Counted from the first letter of the stretch, positions 16,955 through 25,457 are shown. The stretch is 34,372 nucleotides of DNA from an uncultured Oscillospiraceae bacterium (GCA_900549775.1 URPR01000012.1:1-34372), one strand, 5' to 3'. Made by a program: numbers and translations. Notes: a model not told the origin generated them from the sequence alone.

Positions 16955-18280
16955 ATGTTAAAAAGAACTATTACATTTTTACTAGTAAGCTTATCTATTT
17001 TCTCAATAAGTACAAAAAGTACAAAAAATACTTTTGCTTCAAACTACAATATCGGATTTGAACCATCTTGCGAGTCTATATTACTTTTAAATTTAGACTC
17101 GGATTGCGTGGTTTACAGCAAAAATCCTGATAAAAAAATGGCACCCGCATCTATTACGAAAATCATGACGTATATTGTAACTTCAGAGCACGTGAATGAT
17201 ATTGAACATACAAATGTCACTATTAAAAAAGCAATACTCGACAAATTGCTGGGAACAGGAAGTTCACTTTCCGGCATAAAAGCCAATGAAATTTTAAATA
17301 TAAACCAGCTCCTCCACTGTATGATGATAAAGTCCGGAAATGATGCCGCACTGGTTTTAGCGGATTTCATAGGTAACGGAAATATAGAAACTTTTGTAAA
17401 CATGATGAACGAAAAAGCCAGAGAGCTTAACTGTAATGACACACACTTTACAAATCCTCACGGTTTGTACGATGAAAACCATTATACAACAGCATCGGAT
17501 TTGATAAAAATCACAAAATATGCCATGACATTGCCGGGGTTCACTGAGATCACTTCTAAAGTGACATCAGATATTTTGGGAAGTGATAGGTACCCACTGG
17601 TAACCACAAACAGCCTCATAGATCCTGTACGTGGTGGTAAATATTACTATAAATATGCTAAAGGAATAAAAACCGGCTTTGATACGCTTGCCGGAAGGTG
17701 TTTAGTTTCTTCTGCCTCAAATAACGGATATACCTACATTTGCATAGCTCTTGGAGGTTTCTCTGAAACAGAAAACCAAGCTATGCTTGACAGTAAGGCG
17801 TTATATCAGTGGGCATTTAACAACCTCGCACTAAAGCCTATTATCGACAAAAACAAACCTGTCGGAGAAGTAAAATTAAACTTTGCATGGAAAAAAGATA
17901 CATTGCAGCTATTTCCTGCAACGGACTATTCTGCTATGCTTCCAAAGGGTGTTATGCCGTCTAGCATTGACGTAAAAATGAACGTGCCAAATTCTATAAA
18001 CGCAACTGTAAAAGCAGGACAAAAAGTCGGAACAGCTACTTTATCTTACGCAAACAATGAGATCGCTACAATAGATTTAGTTTCAGAAGAAACTATAAAT
18101 AGAAATTATTTCTTGTTTATAAGTTTCATCATTCGCAGCATATTTAGCTCTATATGGTTTAAAATCGCATTTTTTCTTTTCTTAGTACTTGCTACTTTTT
18201 ATGTTTTCATGTTTTTTAAGTATAATAAAATAAAGAAAAAACGCAAACATAGAAAAAGTAAAAAATTTAGATATAAATAA
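16955..18280 (+). CDS. D-alanyl-D-alanine carboxypeptidase (DacF/PBP5-like)
   Basis: 441 residues with a TAGGAG ribosome site. A signal peptide (LKRTITFLLVSLSIFSIS) is followed by a peptidase S11 domain. Its catalytic motifs are all present: APASITK (Ser66, Lys69), KSGN (126-129) and KGIKTGFDT (Lys239-Thr-Gly). A PBP5-type C-terminal beta domain lies at about 295-375. A hydrophobic helix near 385-420 and a strongly basic tail (KKKRKHRKSKKFRYK) anchor it in the membrane, unlike the amphipathic anchor of classical PBP5. The enzyme removes the terminal D-Ala from peptidoglycan stem peptides. The dacF/dacB subtype that works in sporulation cannot be told apart here, but sporulation genes are close by. 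Confidence 0.92.
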   Translation: MLKRTITFLLVSLSIFSISTKSTKNTFASNYNIGFEPSCESILLLNLDSDCVVYSKNPDKKMAPASITKIMTYIVTSEHVNDIEHTNVTIKKAILDKLLGTGSSLSGIKANEILNINQLLHCMMIKSGNDAALVLADFIGNGNIETFVNMMNEKARELNCNDTHFTNPHGLYDENHYTTASDLIKITKYAMTLPGFTEITSKVTSDILGSDRYPLVTTNSLIDPVRGGKYYYKYAKGIKTGFDTLAGRCLVSSASNNGYTYICIALGGFSETENQAMLDSKALYQWAFNNLALKPIIDKNKPVGEVKLNFAWKKDTLQLFPATDYSAMLPKGVMPSSIDVKMNVPNSINATVKAGQKVGTATLSYANNEIATIDLVSEETINRNYFLFISFIIRSIFSSIWFKIAFFLFLVLATFYVFMFFKYNKIKKKRKHRKSKKFRYK

Positions 18281-18383
18281 ATTAGTTATATTGCTTAAAG
18301 GCTCTGCTTTCAACTTCAGAATGTTGAAGTAACGTAAGCAATGTGATAAAATTAGCTTAAAAAGATATTACGGAGGAATAAAT

Positions 18384-19112
18384 ATGTCAGGACATTCTAA
18401 ATGGAGTAATATAAAAAGAAAAAAAGAAAAGACAGACGGCGCTAAAGCTAAAATCTTCACCAAGATAGGAAGAGAGCTAGCTGTATCCGTTAAGGAAGGT
18501 GGCGGCACGGATCCAAGTTCCAACTCCAAACTAAAAGACTGCATAGCTAAGGCCAAAGCTAACAACGTTCCAAATGATAATATAGAGCGAATAATAAAAA
18601 GAGCTGCCGGCAGCGAAGATGGAGAAAAGTACGAGAGCATTCGTTATGAAGGCTATGGTCCAAGTGGTGTGGCTGTTATAGTGGAAACCCTGACTGACAA
18701 CAGAAACAGAACCGCCGGAGATATAAGACATTACTTTGACAAATGCGGCGGTAATTTAGGTACACCCGGATGCGTTTCATTTATGTTTTCGCAAAAAGGT
18801 ATAATTGTTATAGAAAAAGATGAGCTTGATGAAGATACTGTCATGGAAGATGCCTTAGAATGCGGTGCATCCGACTTTATTTCTAATGATGAGGTATTTG
18901 AAATCCAAACAGAACCTGAAGATTTTAGTAAAGTTAGAGAAGAATTGGAAGGCAAATCTTACAAGTTTTTATCAGCTGAAATAGAGATGATTCCGAGTTC
19001 TTATACTAAACTTTCAGATGAAGAAAGTATAGCTAAAATGCAAAAGTTGTTAGATCTGCTTGAAGACAACGATGACGTGCAAAACGTTTTTCATAACTGG
19101 GAAGAAGAATAA
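18384..19112 (+). CDS. YebC/PmpR family DNA-binding regulator
   Basis: 242 residues, GGAGG eight bases before the ATG. The N-terminus SGHSKWSNIKRKKEKTDGAK is the family signature, followed by KAKIFTKIGRELAVSVKEGG, NDNIERIIKRAAG, and the acidic second domain with GPSGVAVIVETLTDNRNRTA and GGNLGTPGCVSFMF. The length is normal. YebC-type proteins bind DNA as regulators, and some act on ribosomes at polyproline stretches. Which role applies here is unknown. It is convergent with spoIIR, with only 4 bases between their stops. Confidence 0.95.
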   Translation: MSGHSKWSNIKRKKEKTDGAKAKIFTKIGRELAVSVKEGGGTDPSSNSKLKDCIAKAKANNVPNDNIERIIKRAAGSEDGEKYESIRYEGYGPSGVAVIVETLTDNRNRTAGDIRHYFDKCGGNLGTPGCVSFMFSQKGIIVIEKDELDEDTVMEDALECGASDFISNDEVFEIQTEPEDFSKVREELEGKSYKFLSAEIEMIPSSYTKLSDEESIAKMQKLLDLLEDNDDVQNVFHNWEEE

Positions 19113-19116
19113 AGCA

Positions 19117-19734
19117 CTAAGCTTTAAAGTACTTGCTAAGCCAAGAACGGAAAGACTCATACATTTCTACGCATTTAAATTTAATTTCATATCTATTTTC
19201 ATTTGTCACGATGTCTGATTCACTGCTGTTAAGCACAGTATCTACTTTTTGCTTGCTGGTACTGCACCCGAAACACATTGGCGGAAACATAACGCACCAC
19301 CAGTTGTGACCTTTCCCTTCCCCTATTTCTACCCTTAAAGCATCATAATTTCCCGCCGGTAACGTTAAGTTATCATATTTTCTGGTGTTAAAGTGCATAT
19401 TCACAATTTTTGCTTTTACATCATAATTATATCCTTGATTTTCAATTTCTGCTTTTGCTACCTTTTCTATATCTTCAAGCGAACTATTGAGCAACAGTTG
19501 TGCTTCGCTTTTATCGTTAGCCAAGGAAAACTTGTCTTTTGAATATTCAATTATTTTATCTCTTACTTTTATCTTCAAGTCCTGGTCTTCTTTAGAATCC
19601 GAGTTTGCAAGAATATGTAATCTTAAAAATTTATTGCTTATCGTTTCACAGTGTGTTTGAAAATTTGCAAAATTAAATAAAAAAGTTAACGCAAAACCCG
19701 ATATTAAAGCTTTTTCAAAAGTTTTTAATTTCAA
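19117..19734 (-). CDS. spoIIR: stage II sporulation protein R
   Basis: About 205 residues. I favour the TTG at 19734, because AGGTGA lies 5 bases upstream; the GTG at 19743 is part of that site. A signal peptide or membrane helix (ALISGFALTFLFNFANFQ) is followed by family motifs: KFLRLHILANSDSKEDQDLK, VRDKIIEY, TLPAGNYDALRVEIGEGKGH and the hallmark NWWCVMFPPMCF. SpoIIR is made in the forespore under sigma-F and signals to the SpoIIGA protease to activate sigma-E in the mother cell. Its presence shows that the lineage has, or had, endospore formation. It follows ispE on the same strand. Confidence 0.95.
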   Translation of the reverse strand: MKLKTFEKALISGFALTFLFNFANFQTHCETISNKFLRLHILANSDSKEDQDLKIKVRDKIIEYSKDKFSLANDKSEAQLLLNSSLEDIEKVAKAEIENQGYNYDVKAKIVNMHFNTRKYDNLTLPAGNYDALRVEIGEGKGHNWWCVMFPPMCFGCSTSKQKVDTVLNSSESDIVTNENRYEIKFKCVEMYESFRSWLSKYFKA

Positions 19735-19741
19735 AAAAATC

Positions 19742-19778
19742 ACCTGTCTTTCATTTTGTAAAATGATTATGGACAGGT
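19742..19778 (-). promoter_or_regulatory. hairpin enclosing the spoIIR ribosome binding site
   Basis: In transcript orientation ACCTGTC and GACAGGT form a perfect 7-bp outer stem, and CATTTT with AAAATG form a 6-bp inner stem with an AC loop. The right outer arm contains most of the AGGTGA site of spoIIR and is followed by seven U. It could hide the ribosome site, or terminate transcripts arriving from ispE. Confidence 0.5.
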
Positions 19779-19811
19779 ATTTTTCTATTTATTCACAGTT
19801 TTTAAATAAAA

Positions 19812-20687
19812 TTATTTCTTATCTATTATAAACGCCCCTGAATCTATAGGGTTGCAAAGAAATGTAGATTTATAAGTCTTTGAAAGTTTATTTACGCAGT
19901 TTTCAGCTAGCTTTTTTTCTTTAAATAATCCAAAAACAGTTGGGCCACTCCCGCTCATGCAAGATGCTATAGCTCCATTTTGGATCATTGTACATTTTAT
20001 ATTGTAAACTTCATTTGAGCTTAGTACATACTCAAAATGGTTATACAAGCTGTTACCTATTAAGTCTAGTGATTTTCTATTTATGGCGTAAACTATCGGC
20101 TTGATGCTCTTCGTCTTTATTTTAAAGTTATCAGATAAGCTGTAAGCCTTCTTAGTAGACACATATATATTGGGCTTACACAGAACCACGTGACAAAATG
20201 GCATTTTATTTATCGGTGAAAGTTCTGTACCAATTCCGGTAGAAATCATGGTTCCACCATAAATACAAAAAGGAACGTCTGCGCCTATTTTGCCACCAAT
20301 TTGTGATAGTTCACCTTTAGAAAGTCTCGTGTCAAACAATGAATTTAATGCAACTAATGTAGCCGCAGCATCTGAGCTGCCTCCCGCTAGCCCCGCACAA
20401 ACAGGTATTCTTTTCTTTATTTGTATATTAACACCTTGTCCTACGGTATTTGTATATTTAAAAAATTCTATAGCAGCCTTATAAGCTGTATTTTTCGTTA
20501 TATTTTTAGAAAAATTATAATTACTGAAAATGTTGATCTTTGAGATTTTGTTTTTTTCAACTTTTACAACATCATACAAAGAAACCGTTTGCATAATCAT
20601 CTCAACACTATGATAGCCATTTTCGCTTTTTCCGACTACATCAAGATATAAGTTAATTTTTGCCGGAGCTTTTACTATTATACTCAA
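19812..20687 (-). CDS. ispE: 4-diphosphocytidyl-2-C-methyl-D-erythritol kinase IspE
   Basis: 291 residues from a TTG at 20687, six bases after AGAGGTG; the GTG at 20696 overlaps that site. The GHMP-kinase layout is complete: KAPAKINLYLDVVGKSENGY with the catalytic Lys and the His that follows, PVCAGLAGGSSDAAATLVAL (ATP-binding glycine loop), GADVPFCIYGGTMISTG with the catalytic Asp, and the C-terminal SCMSGSGPTVFGLF. The enzyme phosphorylates CDP-methylerythritol in the non-mevalonate isoprenoid pathway. It is upstream of spoIIR, a frequent neighbourhood in Clostridia. The length is typical. Confidence 0.96.
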   Translation of the reverse strand: MSIIVKAPAKINLYLDVVGKSENGYHSVEMIMQTVSLYDVVKVEKNKISKINIFSNYNFSKNITKNTAYKAAIEFFKYTNTVGQGVNIQIKKRIPVCAGLAGGSSDAAATLVALNSLFDTRLSKGELSQIGGKIGADVPFCIYGGTMISTGIGTELSPINKMPFCHVVLCKPNIYVSTKKAYSLSDNFKIKTKSIKPIVYAINRKSLDLIGNSLYNHFEYVLSSNEVYNIKCTMIQNGAIASCMSGSGPTVFGLFKEKKLAENCVNKLSKTYKSTFLCNPIDSGAFIIDKK

Positions 20688-20723
20688 AAAGCACACCTCT
20701 TAAGAAAAATACTACTCACTGCT

Positions 20724-21464
20724 TTAGGCTACCTGTGGGACTTTAGATATCACATATTCCTTGTAGTTAAGCATGTAATTTTGATATTTATCCCACTTAA
20801 CTTTATAGTTTGTAAAATTGTCCTTACTGCAATTACAACCTTTTTCATTATCTTCAACTAAATGCTGTGCCAAACGACCTGCTAAGTTTTCTGAGTTTTT
20901 ATTTTCACATTTAAATGATATGTATAAACCCCAGTTTTTCAAGTTTTCAAAAACCATTTCACCAAGTTTTAAGACAGCTTCCCTTGCATACCCTTTTTTC
21001 TGGTACTCTTTACCGAACCAGTAACTTACGGTAATCACATTTTTCTCACGGTTTATAGTAAGTCCTATCATCCCAATAGGCTTATCTGTATTTTTCAGTC
21101 TAATTGCAAAAGTTGCCGTATGAGCCCTATACAAAAAGCTCACATATCTTAACGCATCTTGAAAACGATCAAAAATAAGAGGCTCTTTGCTAAGTGTTAA
21201 GAGTTTTGTGACATCTTTATTTAAAAGATATGTAGCAAACGTTTGCTTGTCCTTTGAGCTTGCAACGTCTATGCATAGCCTCTCGGTTTCTATTTTCATT
21301 TTAGAAAGCTTGTCAATATCTTCTCTTATATGCATTTCTTCAGAATTTTTATCATCTTGTAAAAATGCCACAGTGGTTATAGAATTACCTGTTTTTACAG
21401 GGTTTGAATAGGAAATCGTCACTAAGGTAAATGCAACAAGCAGCATAGATACAATTTTCTTCAT
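20724..21464 (-). CDS. GNAT acetyltransferase with a signal peptide
   Basis: 246 residues; AAGAGG lies seven bases before the ATG. The first 20 residues are a Sec signal peptide (KKIVSMLLVAFTLVTISYS). A 40-residue linker follows. The GNAT domain (about 57-225) is of the RimJ/RimL type: IETERLCIDVASS start, FAIRLKNTDKPIGMIGLT, then motif A with YWFGKEYQKKGYAREAVLKL (the Q-x-x-G-x-A acetyl-CoA loop) and KCENKNSENLAGRL. All expected strands are visible, and no catalytic loss is apparent. Most GNATs are cytoplasmic, since acetyl-CoA is not found outside the cell. It is a single-gene unit just upstream of ispE on the same strand, and it is divergent from the Nudix gene. The substrate cannot be inferred. 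Confidence 0.85.
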   Translation of the reverse strand: MKKIVSMLLVAFTLVTISYSNPVKTGNSITTVAFLQDDKNSEEMHIREDIDKLSKMKIETERLCIDVASSKDKQTFATYLLNKDVTKLLTLSKEPLIFDRFQDALRYVSFLYRAHTATFAIRLKNTDKPIGMIGLTINREKNVITVSYWFGKEYQKKGYAREAVLKLGEMVFENLKNWGLYISFKCENKNSENLAGRLAQHLVEDNEKGCNCSKDNFTNYKVKWDKYQNYMLNYKEYVISKVPQVA

Positions 21465-21592
21465 TTCGTTACCTCTTAAAACTAAAATTATAATTATTAT
21501 TTTAACTCTTTATCATGTTTTTGTCAAGACTAATAGACCTCGTGTGAGGATATAAAGAGCGAATATTAGTAAACAATATAATTTGTCACCAC

Positions 21593-21621
21593 TTGAAACT
21601 ATCGGTCATTGCGTGTACAAT
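21593..21621 (+). promoter_or_regulatory. sigma-A-type promoter for the Nudix fusion gene
   Basis: TTGAAA (21593-21598), 17 bases, TACAAT (21616-21621), 35 bases before the TTG start at 21657. Confidence 0.65.
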
Positions 21622-21656
21622 AAGTATGATAAATATAAAAATAGGAGGTGGTAAGC

Positions 21657-22394
21657 TTGCTAGGAAAAGTTGTAGATGTTTTAATAGATCGCTCCGCTTA
21701 TGGTCACAGCGCTAGGTTTTGTTCACCATTTTACTGTGGCCACATAATTAACGCCGATAGTCCTTTATATAAAAAGGATGTTTACGTTATGTCGAACAAT
21801 CCCGATGAAAAATTTTTAAAAGGAATTATTATTGCTATCGCAAACAAGGGCAGTTTTCGCAGTGAAAGGATAATAGTCGCTCCCATCGGCAGTATATATT
21901 ATTCTCCGGAAATACGTAACAGATTGTCTAGAATCAGAAATCAAAATACATTTAAATTGTCTTGCCTATATGAAAAATCTTGCGGAGCTATAGTTTACGA
22001 AATAAGAGATAATCATAAATATTTTCTTTTAGTTAAAAATAAAAACGGAAAACACTGGGGTTTTCCAAAAGGCCACATAGAAGTTGGCGAAACTGAAGAA
22101 CAAACAGCGAAACGAGAAATCAAAGAAGAAACTAACCTTGATGTAAAAATTTTACATGGATTTAGAAAAAAAAGCTTTTATAGGCCATTTGGGCGAACTA
22201 AAAAAAAGGTTGTGATTTTCCTTGCTAAAGCCCAAAATAATAAGGTTAAAATTCAAGACAGCGAAATAGATTGTTACCGATGGGCAGAAGAAAAAGAAGC
22301 ACTGAAACTGCTTAGGTACCCTAACGATCTAGATATGCTGGAAAGTGCCATAAAATGGTTAAACAGGCAAAATAGAAATTTTACTAAAATTTAA
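21657..22394 (+). CDS. pyrophosphatase-like domain fused to a Nudix hydrolase
   Basis: 245 residues from a TTG at 21657, eight bases after AGGAGG; the GTG at 21648 overlaps that site. Residues 1-105 resemble the compact soluble inorganic pyrophosphatase domain of Clostridia: LGKVVDVLIDRS start, a YPVNYGYI-like strand changed to SPFYCGHI, KKDVYVM in place of the D-x-x-D-A-Y strand, and RIIVAP. Several Asp and Lys residues of the pyrophosphatase site are not visible, so this half may be binding only. Residues 106-245 are a Nudix domain with an intact box (GHIEVGETEEQTAKREIKEE) after HWGFPKGH. Nudix enzymes of this sort cleave nucleoside-diphosphate derivatives such as Ap4A. It is a monocistronic unit with its own promoter and terminator. 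Confidence 0.8.
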   Translation: MLGKVVDVLIDRSAYGHSARFCSPFYCGHIINADSPLYKKDVYVMSNNPDEKFLKGIIIAIANKGSFRSERIIVAPIGSIYYSPEIRNRLSRIRNQNTFKLSCLYEKSCGAIVYEIRDNHKYFLLVKNKNGKHWGFPKGHIEVGETEEQTAKREIKEETNLDVKILHGFRKKSFYRPFGRTKKKVVIFLAKAQNNKVKIQDSEIDCYRWAEEKEALKLLRYPNDLDMLESAIKWLNRQNRNFTKI

Positions 22395-22456
22395 GTTATT
22401 ACTAAGTGCGATAGACAACTTGTTCAAAAATATTTTCTTAAATATGTTAAATTAAA

Positions 22457-22493
22457 CCTCACATATAGACTCTGCTATGTGTGAGGCTTTTTT
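22457..22493 (+). terminator. intrinsic terminator
   Basis: CCTCACA and TAG pair with CTA and TGTGTGAGG around a short loop, followed by CTTTTTTAT. It ends the Nudix gene and lies between convergent units. Confidence 0.8.
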
Positions 22494-22502
22494 ATATTTC
22501 AT

Positions 22503-24362
22503 TTATTTAGTGCATTCACTTACTTTTTTATGAAAATCATTTAAGTCATCTTCATTTACAAATTGTACAGTAACTTTAACTTCTTCATCATCAATTACTT
22601 TTACCGTAATTTTATATTGTCCCGGATCAAGATCAATAATGTCCTTAATGCTTTCTTCCGCTGAAGAAATTTGTATATCTTCTTTAGAAAAAATTAGTTC
22701 AATTCGTTTAGATCCCAAATTTACTTCACTTATAGACGAACTACTTAATTTTGATGAACTTTGAGAACTTTCCATTGAGCCGCTTGACTCCGACGAGCTT
22801 TGAGAACTTTCCATTGAGCTACTTGACTCCGGTTCTGTACAGCTTCCATGGTCTAAAATTTTGCTAACATTTTTCCCACAAAAAGCGTTATTTTCAAAAC
22901 ATTCCGGTACATTTACACTTTCCAGCTTACCGCAATCCTTAAATGCATTACTACATCCCAGATCACTCAACCCGTTAAAGTTCACGTTTGCTAGTGACGT
23001 ACAATTATTAAATGCTCCTCTTCCTATTTGCCCAACGCTTTCAGATATATTAACATTTTGCAAGTTTACACAACCTTCAAAGGCATAACTTCCTATGCTT
23101 TCAACACCATCCCCTATAATAACGCTTGTTATTTCATCTTTATAGTTGTTCCACGATCCATAACCTTCGTCATACGAATCCATTTCACCTGTGCCGGTGA
23201 TGTTCAAAGTACCATCATAGTCAAGCTCCCACAACATGTTCTTCCCACAACTGTCACCTATCTTACAATTTTCGTTCAAAACTCTTTTTCCTGCACTGCT
23301 TCCGCAAAAGTCCTCTGTACCAGGGTATTTCTTCGATAAGTAAACCGTTACGTTAGTACTTTCAAAAACTGATCTGCCTGTTGGCTCCTTATAGTCAGGC
23401 ACACCACCTTCACAGTAAAACAGGTCAAACGAAGCATCATTAAACGTCAAACCATCCTCTATTGTAATTTTTTTAGGAATGATAAGTTTTTTTAAGTTAT
23501 TGCATCCTCTAAAAGCGCCGCTATGGATCTTTTCTACTAATTCTGGTATCTCAAAGACTCTGTCTTCCTTCGCGGTTGGATAAGCTATTAGCTCTGTTCC
23601 ATCAGCAGAATAAAGTACGCCATCTTCTACTTTTAAAGTGGGGGTTTCATCGTTTGGACAGCTCTTCAATGTAAAATTTTTTAAATATTTACCAGATAGC
23701 CCACCCAACATTCCTAATCCATCTGTTGTTTTAATACAAGAAGGTAGCTCCACTGTCTCAGACTCATGTGCACAAAAGCTTGCAGCCCCTATGTTTACTA
23801 CAGTGTTTGGAATGGATAAGTTTTTTATTGGACAACCGTGAAAAGCCCCATAATCAATATATTTTAGTCCTTTAGAAAAATTCACTTTAGTTAAATTACA
23901 ACATCCTCCAAATGATTGATCACCTATTTTTTCAACGGAACCTGCAATAAAGACTGATTTTAAATTTTTCCAGCCAATAAAAACTCTATTTGGCACCTCA
24001 GCAACATCCTGTATTTCAATTAACTCGGCTTCATCTTTATAATTATTATAACTATTGTCAGAAAAACTGCTTATCACTAATTTTTTAAGATCAGGATCAT
24101 AGCTATACCCACTTCGCACTTTGTAATTGTTTTGGGGTTGTTTTTGAAATTTTGATGAAAACGAAAAAAAGTTAGCTATTTGAGTTTTTATCGATTTGAA
24201 TGAGAGTTGACCGGAATTGACTGTCGGCACTCCCACTATAGGCGGCATAAACGGTTGGTGAGGTACATTCGGCACTGCTACCATTGCGTTTGTCGTCATA
24301 GAACCCGAAGTTACAACAAGTATGGATAAAGTAGTTGCTAAAATTTTTTTGATGTTTGTCAT
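22503..24362 (-). CDS. secreted BspA-type leucine-rich-repeat protein
   Basis: 619 residues from the ATG at 24362, nine bases after AAGGA; an upstream in-frame TTG is less likely. A signal peptide (NIKKILATTLSILVVTSG) precedes a Pro-rich stretch. BspA/LRR_5 repeats follow in two runs, about 115-310 and 375-480, each with the pattern V-x-x-I-G-x-x-x-F-x-x-C-x-x-L (for example VESIGSYAFEGCVNLQNVNI). A conserved insert containing LWELDYDGTLNITGTGEMDS, seen in many clostridial LRR proteins, starts the second run. A Ser-rich linker (about 503-535) and a C-terminal domain of about 80 residues (LDPGQYKITVKVIDDEEVKV) end the protein. There is no sortase signal. Such proteins bind host or other microbial surfaces. 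It is divergent from the second LRR gene. Confidence 0.9.
   Translation of the reverse strand: MTNIKKILATTLSILVVTSGSMTTNAMVAVPNVPHQPFMPPIVGVPTVNSGQLSFKSIKTQIANFFSFSSKFQKQPQNNYKVRSGYSYDPDLKKLVISSFSDNSYNNYKDEAELIEIQDVAEVPNRVFIGWKNLKSVFIAGSVEKIGDQSFGGCCNLTKVNFSKGLKYIDYGAFHGCPIKNLSIPNTVVNIGAASFCAHESETVELPSCIKTTDGLGMLGGLSGKYLKNFTLKSCPNDETPTLKVEDGVLYSADGTELIAYPTAKEDRVFEIPELVEKIHSGAFRGCNNLKKLIIPKKITIEDGLTFNDASFDLFYCEGGVPDYKEPTGRSVFESTNVTVYLSKKYPGTEDFCGSSAGKRVLNENCKIGDSCGKNMLWELDYDGTLNITGTGEMDSYDEGYGSWNNYKDEITSVIIGDGVESIGSYAFEGCVNLQNVNISESVGQIGRGAFNNCTSLANVNFNGLSDLGCSNAFKDCGKLESVNVPECFENNAFCGKNVSKILDHGSCTEPESSSSMESSQSSSESSGSMESSQSSSKLSSSSISEVNLGSKRIELIFSKEDIQISSAEESIKDIIDLDPGQYKITVKVIDDEEVKVTVQFVNEDDLNDFHKKVSECTK
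22759..22831 (-). repeat. 39-base direct repeat in the Ser-rich linker
   Basis: Two 34-base copies (22759-22792 and 22798-22831) share all but two bases and are one 39-base period apart. They encode two copies of ESSGSMESSQSSS-type sequence. The 13-codon period keeps the frame, so copy number could vary without breaking the protein. Confidence 0.75.
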
Positions 24363-24476
24363 GTCGTCTCGTCCTTTCAAAAGTAAAATAAAATAGTAGG
24401 TTTTCTTTTTCCATTATAATCCTTTTTTTTCGCATTATCAACAACTTTTTCATTTAATAAATTCATAAATTATAAA

Positions 24477-24505
24477 TTGACATAGGAATATTTTTGTGAT
24501 ATTAT
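24477..24505 (+). promoter_or_regulatory. sigma-A-type promoter for the Nif11-leader LRR gene
   Basis: TTGACA (24477-24482), 17 bases, TATTAT (24500-24505), about 50 bases before the ATG at 24558. Confidence 0.75.
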
Positions 24506-24557
24506 TTAAAATATAAGCAAAATACTTATTAATCGTATGGAACATGGAGGAAATTTT

Positions 24558-25445
24558 ATGAGTAACAAAGTAATGGAATTTTACAGCAAAGCTGTAAAGG
24601 ACGAACAGTTTGTAAAAAGTCTTGAGAAATTCAAAACAGAAAATGGCACTGAGAAAACGGAGGCCATCAAAAAAGTGGTACTACCATACGCTAAAAAACT
24701 CGGCTATAGCTTCACTGAGGACGAACTTTTGCACAACCTTACTGAAGAAGAGCTATCGCAAATAGCTGGTGGTGGCTGGCTCTGGTCATCATTAGTTGCT
24801 GCAACAACTACTTTAGTTGGTTTTGCAGGATTTGGTGGCGGTGAAGCTCCACCTGCACAACAGCCATCTCAATCTACAATCAGTCAACAATCTGATGATA
24901 CGATGGAGCAAAACATCGTTGGGCTATTAGAACTTACTGATAATGGTAATGGAACCTGCACCCTAGATGGAATAAGTAATAGAGGCATTTCTGGAACAGT
25001 TATAATTCCATCAGAAGTAGATGGTAAAACCATCACTAATATTGGTAAATGTGCATTCCAAGGTTGTGAAAGAATTAACACATTGGTAATTCCAGCAAGC
25101 GTTCAAGTCATTGGTGATTCCGCTTTCAGTCAATGTTTTGGAATAACCTCAATTACTTTTGAAAGTGGCAGCAAACTTCATACTATTGGTTCATCTGCAT
25201 TTTCAGGTTGTACAAGAGTAAAAAGTTTAAATATTCCTAACGGCGTTAAGCATGTATCCCAAAAGACATTTTTCAATTGTGTTGATTTAGAAATAATCTC
25301 CATTCCGAAAACCATCACATCTATTGATCCTAGCGCATTTTCTTATTGTAATAAGCTAAGGTTCGTTTACGTACCTTCTCACCTTCGAACTCAAATTGAA
25401 GGGAATCATGTTTTCCCTGCAGGATGCACAGTAGAGTATTACTAA
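24558..25445 (+). CDS. Nif11-type leader fused to a BspA-type leucine-rich-repeat protein
   Basis: 295 residues from the ATG at 24558, seven bases after GGAGG; an earlier in-frame ATG at 24537 lies upstream of that site. Residues 1-73 form a Nif11-like leader: SNKVMEFYSKAVKDEQFVKS, a second helix, then FTEDELLHNLTEEELSQIAG with a GGG end, the double-glycine type processed by C39-peptidase ABC transporters. A hydrophobic, Gly-rich stretch and a Pro/Gln/Ser linker follow. Residues about 120-295 are LRR_5 repeats (IGKCAFQGCERINTLVIPAS, IGSSAFSGCTRVKSLNIP). There is no Sec signal peptide. Double-glycine leaders normally precede small RiPP cores, so a whole folded repeat domain behind one is unusual. 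No transporter or modifying enzyme lies in the window. Confidence 0.85.
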   Translation: MSNKVMEFYSKAVKDEQFVKSLEKFKTENGTEKTEAIKKVVLPYAKKLGYSFTEDELLHNLTEEELSQIAGGGWLWSSLVAATTTLVGFAGFGGGEAPPAQQPSQSTISQQSDDTMEQNIVGLLELTDNGNGTCTLDGISNRGISGTVIIPSEVDGKTITNIGKCAFQGCERINTLVIPASVQVIGDSAFSQCFGITSITFESGSKLHTIGSSAFSGCTRVKSLNIPNGVKHVSQKTFFNCVDLEIISIPKTITSIDPSAFSYCNKLRFVYVPSHLRTQIEGNHVFPAGCTVEYY

Positions 25446-25457
25446 AAATAAAAAATT

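Noticed and set aside
18300..18345. Hairpin TTCAAC / GTTGAA between the carboxypeptidase and yebC genes
   Set aside because: Short stem without a U run. It could be a weak structure in a read-through transcript but does not meet terminator criteria.
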